Of a stretch of DNA of 64,000 bases, positions 38,556-47,420 are shown piece after piece. The stretch covers positions 62,001 through 126,000 of the forward strand of contig NZ_JACWZY010000006.1 in the NCBI RefSeq assembly GCF_014699005.1. Direction: 5' to 3'. How positions within the stretch are numbered: the first letter of the stretch is position 1; every line of letters starts with the position of its first letter. A program made the translations under genes and the position numbers. Origin of the DNA: Spirosoma profusum (lineage in GTDB: Bacteria; Bacteroidota; Bacteroidia; Cytophagales; Spirosomataceae). The notes under the pieces are model-generated. The model saw only the letters and a program-made list of their open reading frames with translations, had not been told where the DNA came from and searched no databases.

Positions 38556-39011
38556 ATGTCTATTGAAACCGACATCAAACAGAATACACCATTCAAAACG
38601 CCCTATCAGCGCGTGGTGGTGAATCTGATCTATACCAGCAACTGGCTCGCTGATAGTCAAAGTCGGTTATTGAAACCGTATGGAATTACAATGCAGCAGT
38701 ATAATGTGCTGCGGATTTTACGGGGGCAATATCCTGAGCCAGTGAAAGTAAGCGATATAACTGAGCGCATGCTCGACAAAATGTCGAATGCATCCCGGCT
38801 GGTCGATAAGCTCGTTGCCAAAAAATACGTCCTACGTACCGAATGCCCCAGCGACCGACGGGCCGTTGATGTGGTTATTACGGAGAAAGGCATGGAATTG
38901 CTGAATCGGCTGGACGTTTTACAAACGGAGTGGGATCAACAGCAAACCTGCAAATTAACGCCTGAAGAAGCCATTCTCCTCAGTCAATTTCTCGACCGCA
39001 TGCGGGAATAA
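38556..39011 (+). CDS. MarR family transcriptional regulator
   Basis: The start at 38556 ('MSIETDIKQNTPF') gives 151 residues, usual for MarR dimers. The winged helix spans 'MQQYNVLRILRGQYPEPVKVSDITERMLDKMSNASRLVDKLVAKKYV' and the wing contains 'CPSDRRAVDVVITEKG'. The next gene, yceI, follows by 49 bases without a terminator, so the pair is probably an operon that the protein may regulate. Inducer unknown. Cys near the wing might be redox-sensitive, but this is speculation. Confidence 0.93.
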   Translation: MSIETDIKQNTPFKTPYQRVVVNLIYTSNWLADSQSRLLKPYGITMQQYNVLRILRGQYPEPVKVSDITERMLDKMSNASRLVDKLVAKKYVLRTECPSDRRAVDVVITEKGMELLNRLDVLQTEWDQQQTCKLTPEEAILLSQFLDRMRE

Positions 39012-39060
39012 TCCATTTTTTTATACAACCTGAATTTTTAGTTTAATCGTAATAGTAACC

Positions 39061-39627
39061 ATGAAAAAGGCAACCTTTTTTGCTGCTTTGTTATGTTCAT
39101 CTGTGGGCGCTTTTGCCCAAAACTGGACACTTGATAAGGCCCATTCGAATCTGGGCTTTAGCGTAACCCACATGATGCTGGCCGAAGTAGATGGCAAGTT
39201 TCAAAATTTCGACGTGAAAATGACTTCGTCGAAAGACGATTTCAGTGATGCCCAAATCGACCTGACCGCCGATGTTAACAGCATCAACACCAATCAGGAC
39301 CGTCGCGATACACATTTGAAAAGCCCTGACTTCTTCGATGCTGCCAAGTATCCGACGCTGTCTTTCAAAAGCAAGTCGATCACTAAAGTAGGCGGTAATA
39401 AATACAAATTGGCAGGCGACCTGACGATGCACGGCGTAACGAAACCTGTAACGCTCGACGCGGTTATTAATGGCCCCGTTACGAACCCACAGAACAAGAA
39501 AGTGAAAGCTGGTTTTAAAGTGACGGGCGAAGTGAAACGCGCTGATTTCGCGTTAGGTGGCGCGCCTACGGCCGTTGTTAGCGACGAAATCGCCATCCGC
39601 GCTTCGGGTGAACTTGATAAGTTGTAA
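39061..39627 (+). CDS. yceI: YceI family periplasmic protein
   Basis: The 188-residue protein has a signal peptide (1-19, 'GAFAQ') and the complete YceI lipocalin-like fold: 'WTLDKAHSNLGFSVTHMMLAEVDGKF', 'DVNSINTNQDRRDTHLKSPDFFDAAKYP', 'LTMHGVTKPVTLD' and 'VSDEIAIRAS'. The family binds isoprenoid-type lipids in a barrel and is often induced by base or oxidative stress. It follows the MarR gene and ends at a hairpin terminator. Confidence 0.95.
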   Translation: MKKATFFAALLCSSVGAFAQNWTLDKAHSNLGFSVTHMMLAEVDGKFQNFDVKMTSSKDDFSDAQIDLTADVNSINTNQDRRDTHLKSPDFFDAAKYPTLSFKSKSITKVGGNKYKLAGDLTMHGVTKPVTLDAVINGPVTNPQNKKVKAGFKVTGEVKRADFALGGAPTAVVSDEIAIRASGELDKL

Positions 39628-39654
39628 TCAATAACGTACTGTTCGTACTACGTG

Positions 39655-39688
39655 AATCCCCGGTACCAATAAGGGCTGGGGATTTTTT
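39655..39688 (+). terminator. Rho-independent terminator of marR-yceI
   Basis: AATCCCC (39655-39661) pairs with GGGGATT (39678-39684) and is followed by a T-run. Confidence 0.75.
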
Positions 39689-39691
39689 ATG

Positions 39692-40135
39692 CTACGTAAA
39701 AGCAGGGAAATCGTCCATAAATTTGATCTCGGACGTATCATGATTCACCGAGTAGCAGTAGTGAACCAGGCCGTTCGAAAGAACCAGATATGGTGCCCGG
39801 TGGATATAGTTATAACGCGTAACCTGGTCGATTACCTGCTGCGTTATCGTTACGTGGGGAGCCTTGCACTCCACAACCAGAAACGGACGCCCTTCCCGAT
39901 CAAATACTACTACGTCGGTACGTTTCTGCGTCTGATTCAGCTCTAGACCTCCCTCCGTACGTATCAACGCTTTTGGGTAGGCAAAATGCGTCAGCAGCAG
40001 GTTGACGATGTGCTGCCGTACCCACTCTTCGGGCGAGAGCCGGACGTATTTACGACGTAACGAATCAAAAATGTATACTTTCCCTTCGACATGCTTAGTT
40101 TTGTGGTCGAAGGTAGGTAGGTTTAATGCAAGCAT
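39692..40135 (-). CDS. Solitary type I restriction HsdR N-terminal-like nuclease domain
   Basis: From the start at 40135 ('MLALNLPTFDHK') the protein has 147 residues. The PD-(D/E)xK pattern is visible as 'KRTDVVVFDREGRPFLVVECKAP', with Asp, Glu and Lys in the right order, as in the HSDR_N_2 family found alone in many Bacteroidota. The second half 'QVIDQVTRYNYIHRAPYLVLSNGLVHYCY' matches that family as well. No motor domain, methylase or specificity subunit lies nearby, so it is not a restriction system by itself. The frame upstream of 40135 runs through the snapback repeat and is not counted. Confidence 0.85.
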   Translation of the reverse strand: MLALNLPTFDHKTKHVEGKVYIFDSLRRKYVRLSPEEWVRQHIVNLLLTHFAYPKALIRTEGGLELNQTQKRTDVVVFDREGRPFLVVECKAPHVTITQQVIDQVTRYNYIHRAPYLVLSNGLVHYCYSVNHDTSEIKFMDDFPAFT

Positions 40136-40146
40136 ACCCCAAAGAT

Positions 40147-40230
40147 AAAGAGCGAAAGAGTGAATGAGTGAAAGAGCGAACAACTCTCACCAACTTTTCG
40201 CTCTTGCATTCATTCACTCTTTCGCTCTTT
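40147..40230. repeat. Snapback inverted repeat of 'gagcgaaagagtgaatga' words
   Basis: Arms 40147-40180 and 40197-40230 pair over 34 bases with two mismatches and a 16-base loop. The words are the same as those in the repeats at 35.0 and 59.0 kb. It ends four bases before the ATG of the AMP nucleosidase gene and could fold over that start in mRNA. Confidence 0.88.
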
Positions 40231-40234
40231 ATTA

Positions 40235-41005
40235 ATGAAAACTAAAGAAGAAATCGTTGAGAACTGGCTGCCACGGTATACGGGTACGCCGATTGAGCAA
40301 TTCGGCGAATACATCCTGCTGACCAATTTTATCAACTACGTGGAGCTATTCTCCAAAAAGTTTGACGTAGAGATTTTCGGGATTGGTCGGGCTATGCAAA
40401 CGGCTACGGCCAACAACATCACGATCATTAACTTTGGTATGGGCAGTGCCATGGCCGCGACTGTCATGGATTTACTGTTGGCTATCAACCCCAAAGCGGT
40501 GTTGTTTCTGGGCAAATGCGGTGGGCTAAAAAAGACGCAGATTGGTGATTTGATTTTACCCATTGCGGCCATTCGGGGCGAAGGAACCAGCAACGATTAC
40601 ATGCGCCCTGAGATTCCGGCGCTTCCGTCGTTCCGACTGCAACGGGCCGTATCATCAACCATCAAAAAATACGAACTCGACTATTGGACTGGAACCGTCT
40701 ATACTACCAACCGACGTATATGGGAGCACGACGAGCCTTTTAAAGATTACCTGCGCGAAATCCGGACGATGGCCATCGATATGGAAACGGCCACCATTTT
40801 CACGGTCGGTTTCGTTAATTCTATCCCGCACGGAGCCTTGTTGCTGGTGTCCGACAATCCGCTGGTGCCAGAAGGCGTAAAAACCGAAGAAAGCGATAAG
40901 CGCGTCACGAGCCAGTTCGTCAACGTCCATCTCGACATTGGCATCGACGCCCTTATTGAACTCGAATCTTCCGGTGATTCGGTGAAGCATTTGAAGTTTG
41001 AGTAA
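40235..41005 (+). CDS. amn: AMP nucleosidase
   Basis: The 256-residue protein is of the short Bacteroidota type, with the phosphorylase-fold blocks 'TIINFGMGSAMAATVMDLLLA', 'VLFLGKCGGLKK', 'GEGTSNDYM' and the nucleoside-binding 'MAIDMETATIFTVGF'. It splits AMP to adenine and ribose 5-phosphate, controlling purine pools. The longer N-terminal regulatory domain of the enterobacterial enzyme is absent, as usual in this phylum. A snapback repeat directly precedes the start codon. Confidence 0.92.
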   Translation: MKTKEEIVENWLPRYTGTPIEQFGEYILLTNFINYVELFSKKFDVEIFGIGRAMQTATANNITIINFGMGSAMAATVMDLLLAINPKAVLFLGKCGGLKKTQIGDLILPIAAIRGEGTSNDYMRPEIPALPSFRLQRAVSSTIKKYELDYWTGTVYTTNRRIWEHDEPFKDYLREIRTMAIDMETATIFTVGFVNSIPHGALLLVSDNPLVPEGVKTEESDKRVTSQFVNVHLDIGIDALIELESSGDSVKHLKFE

Positions 41006-41041
41006 GGGCTATGTTGGCGGAAATCCAGGATAAAAAAATCC

Positions 41042-42487
41042 ATGAAATTTCAGGCAAATGGTGTTGACTATTGGAGCGAAGGCGGAGTCGAAACCGTCTT
41101 CTTCGGCCATGAAGAAAAAGAGTTGGCCTTGTTGCTATCCAATGTCCCTGGTACGTCTGACCACTATCTGGAATGGAATGACCAATCCAATGCCTGCACC
41201 AACGCGGTTAAAACGGTTCAGCTTTCCGGGCAGGAATTGCAGATTCAGTTGTTACCGGAAGCCGCAAAACGCTTAGGAGTTTCTGATTTTGTCGTTGCAT
41301 TTACGATTACGGAGGAAGAATATAAAGAAATCGTACAACGCTTCTCTATTATTTTCGGGGATCTGCTGGTCCTTAAAAAAACAAGCGTTGCGAAGAAAAC
41401 TCCGCCTAGACAAGATTATAGCAAGATCAAATACTTGAATCTGGAAGGGAAGAACCTCAAAAACCTTCCCGATTACGTCCAGGAAATGATCTCGTTAGAG
41501 ACGGCTAAACTGGCGCGAAACCCCAGGCTGGATTTTCACGCTGTATGCGAGGTTTTGGCAAAACTGCCGGCGGTCAAGGAACTGACGTTCACGACAGAAC
41601 AGGAGGTACCAGCAACTATTAGCCAACTCAGCGCTTTGAAATCATTGAGTTTGGATGGCTTCAGTTCGCCACAAATACTATCAGAGAGCATAGGGCAACT
41701 TACAAATCTGAGCTATTTGCTGCTCATGAGCGATGCTGATGTGATATTGCCGGAGTCTTTTGCCAATCTGGTAACACTGAAGGAGCTAAATATTCGTGCC
41801 AGGAGCTGGCAATTGCCTTCAAAATTTTATCAGCTTTCCGGCTTAAAACAACTTGATTTTACGAATTGCCGCTTTACCCGCGTGCCGGAAGAAATGGCCG
41901 GGATGAACGAGGTAGATACACTGTATTTCGGGAGTCCCGAGGTGCGTGATTATGCGCAAATACTACCTGTGATTGCTCAAATGCCAAAACTGAAAGAACT
42001 CGAACTGAACGTAAACCCGGTTCCTAAAGAAATTGGTCTTTGTACGCAAATTGAGAAGCTGGTTCTCTGGCCTGGTATCGACTCCCAGATTCCGTTGCAA
42101 CTTCCTGACGAGCTTTTTGACTTGCAACAACTCAAAGCCTTGCTTTTCAACATGACTTATTTCGATGAAATCCCGGCAGAAATCGGTCACTTGAAGGGAT
42201 TAGAGCAATTGGTGTTTATTGAATCGGTCTTTGAAAGTTTGCCAGATTCAGTAGGAGAATTAGCTAATCTAACTTTTTTGAACGTCAGCGAAAACCCGTC
42301 GTTACGTACCCTGCCGGAAAGTTTGGGGAATCTGACAAAACTCAAACATCTGTATCTGGATGATAATCCGCAGTTGAGTCATTTGCCTGATAGCTTGAAA
42401 AACCTGCATAACCTAGAGGCCGTTCGTATCTCCAACAGGGAGGCTTTGACAAATATCCCGGAAAGCTGGTATAGCCTGTTTATATGA
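41042..42487 (+). CDS. Leucine-rich repeat protein with a possible Imm10-like N-terminal domain
   Basis: The 481-residue protein has no signal peptide. Residues 1-115 form a compact domain ('ELALLLSNVPGTSDHYLEWN', 'VQLSGQELQIQLLPEAAKRLG', 'FTITEEEYKEIVQRFSIIFGD') that resembles the Imm10 immunity family by eye. Residues 135-480 are about fourteen LRRs of the 'LxxLxxLPxSxGxLxxL' type. ACGTA/TACGT pentamers are sparse in the gene (5 in 1446 bases) compared with most neighbours, which hints at later acquisition. It starts 36 bases after amn and overlaps the convergent unknown gene by 8 bases. LRR assignment is firm; the Imm10 link is weak. Confidence 0.8.
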   Translation: MKFQANGVDYWSEGGVETVFFGHEEKELALLLSNVPGTSDHYLEWNDQSNACTNAVKTVQLSGQELQIQLLPEAAKRLGVSDFVVAFTITEEEYKEIVQRFSIIFGDLLVLKKTSVAKKTPPRQDYSKIKYLNLEGKNLKNLPDYVQEMISLETAKLARNPRLDFHAVCEVLAKLPAVKELTFTTEQEVPATISQLSALKSLSLDGFSSPQILSESIGQLTNLSYLLLMSDADVILPESFANLVTLKELNIRARSWQLPSKFYQLSGLKQLDFTNCRFTRVPEEMAGMNEVDTLYFGSPEVRDYAQILPVIAQMPKLKELELNVNPVPKEIGLCTQIEKLVLWPGIDSQIPLQLPDELFDLQQLKALLFNMTYFDEIPAEIGHLKGLEQLVFIESVFESLPDSVGELANLTFLNVSENPSLRTLPESLGNLTKLKHLYLDDNPQLSHLPDSLKNLHNLEAVRISNREALTNIPESWYSLFI

Positions 42488-42848
42488 GTTCAAAATCCTC
42501 CCTTAGCAAGGCCATTATTTGTTTTTTTGTGGCCTTGTAATTTTCGTAATTATTGAAAACCAGCGTGTTGCACAGGAAGCAAACAGATATTGGAATGTTT
42601 ACTTCTCCGTTCGTAAAAACGATGTGATAATCGTAGCCACATCTGCCTACGGGCCCTCCCGGTTCAAACCGCCATTTCTCGACAACTAAAAGTAGTTTGC
42701 TAGCATCAGCGAGCACATAATTTTCAGGATTTTTACCCTTCCGAATTTGAGTAGCTACAATTTTGAAATTGGGTTGAGGAATACCCATATTTTCAAAGAT
42801 TTTTTTACTAGCAGTTTTGCCGAAAAGTGCTTCCAGGAATTCGATCAT
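42480..42848 (-). CDS. Unknown protein, convergent with the LRR gene
   Basis: The 122-residue product has no signal peptide and I do not recognise a family. Visible features are a central strand-rich part with Cys ('EPGGPVGRCGYDYHIVF'), a 'CFLCNTL' motif and a C-terminal helix ending 'ALLREDFELI'. The base composition and scarcity of ACGTA match the LRR gene, so the two may have arrived together. An immunity or accessory role next to the Imm10-like LRR protein is possible, but no toxin gene is present. Confidence 0.65.
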   Translation of the reverse strand: MIEFLEALFGKTASKKIFENMGIPQPNFKIVATQIRKGKNPENYVLADASKLLLVVEKWRFEPGGPVGRCGYDYHIVFTNGEVNIPISVCFLCNTLVFNNYENYKATKKQIMALLREDFELI

Positions 42849-43000
42849 TATACGCGTTGTTACGTTTGTTTGGACGCTCTTGTTAACGTAGCACGAGAAA
42901 TCACAGATTACAAAAAAAGTCGATAGTCAGTAGACACCACCATCAAAACTGGCAGCTACTGACTATCGACTGACGACTGCACCGACGGCCCAGTATCGAC

Positions 43001-44338
43001 TTAATTACAATAATCACTAATGGCTTTATAAGCTGGATTATAACCCAACTCACCCGATTTGGAAAGATCAAGGCAGCCACCGTTTTCATCACCGAGGCTG
43101 TGTTTGATGAGCCCTCGAACGTAGTACACTTCAGCGTAGCGCGGGTTTAGTTTGATGGCGCTGTTGCAGTCCATGATGGCGCCTTTCTGATCGCCCTGAT
43201 TCGATTTGATTAATCCCCGGCTGAAATAGGCTTCGGCGTAGGTTGGGCTCAATTCAATGGCTTTGTTCAGGTCGATGATAGCGCCTTTCTGATCGCCCTG
43301 TTTGTTTTTGCTGACACCCCGACTGAAGTAAGCTTCGGCACGTTCGTCACCTAGCTCAATAATTTTGTTACGTTCCTGAACCTGATCACGCAGTTTATCG
43401 AGCGTGGCACGGTTGATACGTCCGGTATATACTACTTTCGAATCGGCGTTGGCGTTGTTAATTTCGATAGCCTGGTTCAAATCCTGAACCGAACCACGTT
43501 GGTCGTTCAGTTTGCTGCGGCAAAATCCACGACCATAAAAAGCCCGGTAATTATCCGGCTTAAGGGTGAGCGCTTTGTCATAATCAGGTATCGCGCCTTT
43601 ATAATCTTCCAGTTTGCTTTTGGCAAAAGCCCTATAAAAGAATGATTCGCTATCTTCGGGACTGAGTTCGATGGCTTTATTCAAGTCGGCAATGGCCCCG
43701 GTGAAATCATTCAATTCAACTTTCGACATACCCCGACCGGCAAATGCCTGTGGCCGTTTGGGCATCATCTCAATCATTTTGGTGAAATCGGGCAAACTAC
43801 CAGAAAAATCTTCTAGTTTCTGTTTGGTGATACCTCGCGAATAATACGTCTGGGCGTTGGCAGGGTCGAGTTCAATTGACTTGGTAAAATCAGCCAGGGC
43901 ACCCCGGTATTGTTCCAGTCGACTGCGGCTGGTTCCCCGGTTGTAATACGTCTGTGGGTCGTCGGGGTTGAGTTCAATAGAGCGGCTGAAGTCGAGCAGG
44001 GCGCCCCGATGGTCTTCCTGTTTGCTTTTGCTGATACCCCGACTCAGATAGGCGAGGGCATCTTTACCGTTCAGGTCGATGGCGCGGTCGTAATCCAGAA
44101 TAGCGCCCCGGTGGTCTTTCAGGCTTGCTTTGGCTACACCCCGGTTGTAATAACTGGCGGCATTGTCGGGATTCATTGTGATGGCCATGCTGAACGCCTG
44201 TAGCGCTCCCATAAAATCACCAGCTTTACTTTTGGTGATACCGCTTTCAAAAAAATCGACGGCCGTTTGTTGAGCAATAGTAGGGAGGGTAAAGCTGGAA
44301 AAAAAGAGGATAGCCAGCGGCAGTAGTTGTCGCTTCAT
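43001..44338 (-). CDS. Secreted TPR-repeat protein
   Basis: The 445-residue protein has a signal peptide (1-22, 'TIAQQ') and then about twelve tetratricopeptide repeats of 34 residues with highly similar words ('AYLSRGISKSKQEDHRGALLDFSRSIELNP'). One interval near residues 295-330 ('SKVVYTGRINRATLDKLRDQVQE') departs from the repeat. The pattern 'GDxKGAIxDLNKAIELSP' is typical of Bacteroidota periplasmic scaffold proteins. No enzyme domain is present and no partner is visible; the gene stands alone. Confidence 0.9.
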   Translation of the reverse strand: MKRQLLPLAILFFSSFTLPTIAQQTAVDFFESGITKSKAGDFMGALQAFSMAITMNPDNAASYYNRGVAKASLKDHRGAILDYDRAIDLNGKDALAYLSRGISKSKQEDHRGALLDFSRSIELNPDDPQTYYNRGTSRSRLEQYRGALADFTKSIELDPANAQTYYSRGITKQKLEDFSGSLPDFTKMIEMMPKRPQAFAGRGMSKVELNDFTGAIADLNKAIELSPEDSESFFYRAFAKSKLEDYKGAIPDYDKALTLKPDNYRAFYGRGFCRSKLNDQRGSVQDLNQAIEINNANADSKVVYTGRINRATLDKLRDQVQERNKIIELGDERAEAYFSRGVSKNKQGDQKGAIIDLNKAIELSPTYAEAYFSRGLIKSNQGDQKGAIMDCNSAIKLNPRYAEVYYVRGLIKHSLGDENGGCLDLSKSGELGYNPAYKAISDYCN

Positions 44339-44679
44339 GAGATGAGTTTATAAATTATTTAGGAAGTTGGTTACGAATTGAGCGGGCTAAATTTAAAGCT
44401 TTGTTACTGATTAGCCAAGTTAATATAAGATTATGTCATGGTCGAAAACGGCTGTGCAACACAGGGTTATATGTGTATTCACGTGGCTTCACGGCAGATT
44501 TCTTGCAAAATGGTTGCCAACTTTACAGTCCAAAAGTGACAATATGTCTTATATTGGAAAATATTTGACTGAAAAAATGTCAAAATGTCATAAAAATTTA
44601 AAGTTTTTGCTTTGGTACAACATTTGAACAACGGGTGTATGTAGTCAATAATAGAACAACACAACAAATCAAAAAGCAC
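44339..44679. other. Intergenic region between divergent TPR and hsp20 genes
   Basis: This region of 341 bases should hold both promoters. In the half near hsp20 there are four TGTC/GACA words within 54 bases (44537-44590: GACAATATGTC, TTGAC, and AATGTCAAAATGTCA), which could be operator sites for heat-shock control. No RNA gene or credible small gene is seen. Confidence 0.4.
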
Positions 44680-45096
44680 ATGGCAACTTTAGTTCGATAT
44701 AACAACTTCCCTACGTTCTTCAACCCTTTCTATAGCCGTCCCGTCGTAAATCGATACAATGCGACCACGACCAACGTACCAGCCGTCAACGTAAAAGAAA
44801 CCGAAACGGCTTTCCATCTTGAACTGGCCGCTCCTGGTCTGAAGAAAGAAGATTTGAAAATTAACGTAGAGAACAATCGCTTAACGATTGCGTACAACAC
44901 GGAGTCGAAAAACGAAGAAACCACCGAGAAATTCACCCGTCAGGAGTTTGGCTTTACCTCGTTTGAGCGGAGCTTCCGACTGCCTAAAACGGTAAATGCC
45001 GACGAAATCAAAGCCGCTTATACCGATGGTATCCTGACGCTCGACCTGCCTAAAGTCGAAGAAACGAAACTCGTGAAAGAAATCACCGTTGCGTAA
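44680..45096 (+). CDS. Small heat shock protein Hsp20 family
   Basis: The start at 44680 ('MATLVRYNNFPTFFNPF') gives 138 residues. The alpha-crystallin domain begins 'VPAVNVKETETAFHLELAAPGLKKEDLKI', includes 'FTSFERSFRLPKTVN' and 'AAYTDGILTLDLPK', and ends in a short C-terminal extension. These proteins form large oligomers that hold unfolded proteins in the cytoplasm. The upstream region has repeated TGTC/GACA words, and a good terminator follows the gene. Confidence 0.95.
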   Translation: MATLVRYNNFPTFFNPFYSRPVVNRYNATTTNVPAVNVKETETAFHLELAAPGLKKEDLKINVENNRLTIAYNTESKNEETTEKFTRQEFGFTSFERSFRLPKTVNADEIKAAYTDGILTLDLPKVEETKLVKEITVA

Positions 45097-45151
45097 CGTA
45101 GCAGGGATAGCAAGGGGCAGGGATTGTCCTACCGAATGCCTAATTTTTAAA

Positions 45152-45185
45152 ACAGGTCATACTACGTAGTGTGATCTGTTTTTTT
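45152..45185 (+). terminator. Rho-independent terminator of hsp20
   Basis: ACAGGTCATAC (45152-45162) pairs with GTGTGATCTGT (45169-45179) through a TACGTA centre, followed by seven T. Confidence 0.85.
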
Positions 45186-45226
45186 GTGCAGGGATTGCTG
45201 GGTCACACCCGGCCCCGTGCTCCCTG

Positions 45227-45892
45227 CTATCCCAGCACGACCTTCATAAACGCTTCCAATTTCCGCTTATCCAACTGGCCATCGGTGCGAACGCCACTGC
45301 AAATGTCGAGTCCGAAGGGCTGCACTACGTCTATCGCCTGACGAACATTTTCCGGATTCAGACCGCCCGCCAGAAAAACCGGTACCGAAGACTGCTCCAC
45401 AATTTGCCGACTTACCTGCCAGTTATGGACACGGCCGGTACCTCCTAATAATTTAACGGCTAGATTAGGATTTCCTGAGTCAAGTAGTAATGCATCGACG
45501 CCATCGGCGACAGCTTTTAAAGCTTCATCGACGTTACGTTCGTCGAGTACGTGAATGACCTGTACAAGTTTTACGGCTGGTAATTGGTCACGCAGTTGGG
45601 CATACGTATCGGTTGGAACGGCGTCGACTAACTGAATCGTATTGGCCCCAACGCGCTGTTGATGAGCCACAATGTCTGCTACGTTGTCTTCACTGGTGAG
45701 CATAAACGTAGCAAGGGGTGGAGGGGTTGCACGAACAACCTGAGCGGCTATTTCGTCGGCTACTACGCCCGGACCGCTGGGCATTCGACCCACTAAACCC
45801 AGCGCATCGGCACCGTAACGTAGCGCCAGTTTCGCTTCGTCGAGACTGCTGATGCAGCAAATTTTCACTCGGGTTCTGAACTGAGATTCCAT
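45227..45892 (-). CDS. trpF: Phosphoribosylanthranilate isomerase-like protein, stand-alone
   Basis: With the start at 45892 ('MESQFRTRVKICCIS') the protein has 221 residues, normal for TrpF, the beta/alpha-barrel enzyme of tryptophan synthesis. The catalytic Cys is in 'KICCIS' (the family usually has KICGI), the general acid Asp in 'VDALLLDSG', and the phosphate-binding ends are 'GGTGRVHNW', 'LAGGLNPENV' and 'DICSGVRTDGQLD'. No other trp gene is nearby. It may be a paralog with a related function or the only trpF in the genome. Confidence 0.85.
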   Translation of the reverse strand: MESQFRTRVKICCISSLDEAKLALRYGADALGLVGRMPSGPGVVADEIAAQVVRATPPPLATFMLTSEDNVADIVAHQQRVGANTIQLVDAVPTDTYAQLRDQLPAVKLVQVIHVLDERNVDEALKAVADGVDALLLDSGNPNLAVKLLGGTGRVHNWQVSRQIVEQSSVPVFLAGGLNPENVRQAIDVVQPFGLDICSGVRTDGQLDKRKLEAFMKVVLG

Positions 45893-45951
45893 ATTTTGGG
45901 GTTGATAACGTAACGATTGGCTGACAAACATACGCTTCGCCCGTCAAAAGT

Positions 45952-47202
45952 ATGGTACAACAATCCACCAACGATACCTACGCGTCACTACGTTTTCCTG
46001 AGTTTCGGTATTTCATTATGAATAGTTTCCTGATTACAGTTACACTGTTGATTCAGGAAGTGATTCTGGGTTACGAATTGTATAAAATCACCCACGACCC
46101 GCTCATGCTTGGGCTGGTTGGATTAGCTGAGGCCATTCCGTTTATCGCGCTCTCGCTCTTTGGTGGGCACCTGGCCGACCGGCGCGACAAAAAAAGTATT
46201 CTGCAATGGAGCCTGCTCGTCATTATTCTCGGATCCGTTATTCTGTACCTTGTTTTTCAACCGTCGGTTGTAGCGGGTTTGTCGCAGACGGCCCGGCTGG
46301 CTACCATTTATGGCGTACTGATGCTGATTGGTACGGCGAAAGGATTTTATTCGCCCGCCAGTTCGTCGCTGAAACCGTTTCTGATCCCGCGCGAACTGTA
46401 CGCTAATTCTGCTACGTGGAGTAGCTCGTTCTGGCAGGCGGGCGCTATTGTGGGGCCAGGCTTGGCCGGTTTTTTTTATAGCTGGTTTGGGTTCGACAAT
46501 ACGTTAATCATCGTCATCGGCCTACTGGTCGTCTGCTACGTATTGATTAGCCTGATTAGCCGTAAACCTGTGCCCGTTACCGACGAACCAGTACTTGGTT
46601 TCCGGCAGAGTTTGGCCGAGGGCTTCCGGTTTGTGTTTAAAACACAGATCGTACTCTACGCCATTTCGCTCGATTTGTTCTCGGTGCTATTCGGGGGTGT
46701 CGTAGCACTTTTGCCGGTATATGCCGAGGATATTCTAAAAGTAGGAGCGGAGGGATTAGGATTTCTACGGGCAGCTCCGTCGGTGGGAGCTTTGCTAACC
46801 ATGGCGTTTATGACCCAATATCCACCCACGCATAATGCTTGGCGTAACATGCTTCTGGCCGTGGTCGGCTTCGGTATAGCCACCCTGGTGTTTGCCGTAT
46901 CGACCAATTTTTACTTATCACTCGTGATGCTGGCGCTGACTGGTGCATTCGATAGTGTGAGCGTCATTATCCGGCAAACCATTCTGCAAATTTTCCCACC
47001 CGACCATATGCGCGGACGCGTAGCCGCTGTGAACGGCATTTTTGTGAGTTCGTCGAACGAAATTGGGGCTTTTGAGTCAGGCTTGCTCGCTAGTCTGATG
47101 GGAACCGTTCCGTCGGTGGCGCTGGGTGGAATCGTTACGTTGGTGGTTGTTACGTATGTCTACACAAAATCTAAGGCGCTGTTTGCCGTTCGACTAAGCT
47201 GA
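45952..47202 (+). CDS. MFS efflux transporter, EntS-like
   Basis: The 416-residue protein has about twelve membrane segments. The blocks 'LGLVGLAEAIPFIALSLFGGHLADRRDKKSIL' (MFS motif A), 'SWFGFDNTL' and 'FPPDHMRGRVAAVNGIFVSSSNEIGAFESG' are typical of the EntS/MFS_3 branch that includes siderophore and drug exporters. No siderophore gene is nearby, so the substrate is unknown. It is divergent from the TrpF-like gene. Confidence 0.88.
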   Translation: MVQQSTNDTYASLRFPEFRYFIMNSFLITVTLLIQEVILGYELYKITHDPLMLGLVGLAEAIPFIALSLFGGHLADRRDKKSILQWSLLVIILGSVILYLVFQPSVVAGLSQTARLATIYGVLMLIGTAKGFYSPASSSLKPFLIPRELYANSATWSSSFWQAGAIVGPGLAGFFYSWFGFDNTLIIVIGLLVVCYVLISLISRKPVPVTDEPVLGFRQSLAEGFRFVFKTQIVLYAISLDLFSVLFGGVVALLPVYAEDILKVGAEGLGFLRAAPSVGALLTMAFMTQYPPTHNAWRNMLLAVVGFGIATLVFAVSTNFYLSLVMLALTGAFDSVSVIIRQTILQIFPPDHMRGRVAAVNGIFVSSSNEIGAFESGLLASLMGTVPSVALGGIVTLVVVTYVYTKSKALFAVRLS

Positions 47203-47242
47203 TACACTCTCTAAACATACCCGCTACATTCAAAAACGAGCT

Positions 47243-47334
47243 TTTTTGTCATGCTGACGAAGGAAGCATCTTAATGTCTCCTAATTCGTTAGTTGGGAAA
47301 ATTTAAGATGCTTCCTTCGTCAGCATGACAAAAA
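47243..47334. repeat. Perfect 32-bp snapback repeat of the 'gtcatgctgacgaagg' type
   Basis: Arms 47243-47274 and 47303-47334 are perfect complements over 32 bases with a 28-base loop. It is the near-twin of the repeat at 17795-17882. It lies between convergent genes and its long T-runs could end transcription on both strands. Confidence 0.9.
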
Positions 47335-47420
47335 GCTGCATGACAAAAAAGCGACGTACTCCGGTAGAAAACCGGCGAATGGTTCTGTTTCGGGAAGTTT
47401 AGCCTGATTACTTTGTGGAA

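Noticed and set aside
39692..40135. A restriction-modification system at the HsdR-like gene
   Set aside because: Only the N-terminal nuclease-like domain is present; no helicase, methylase or specificity gene is nearby.
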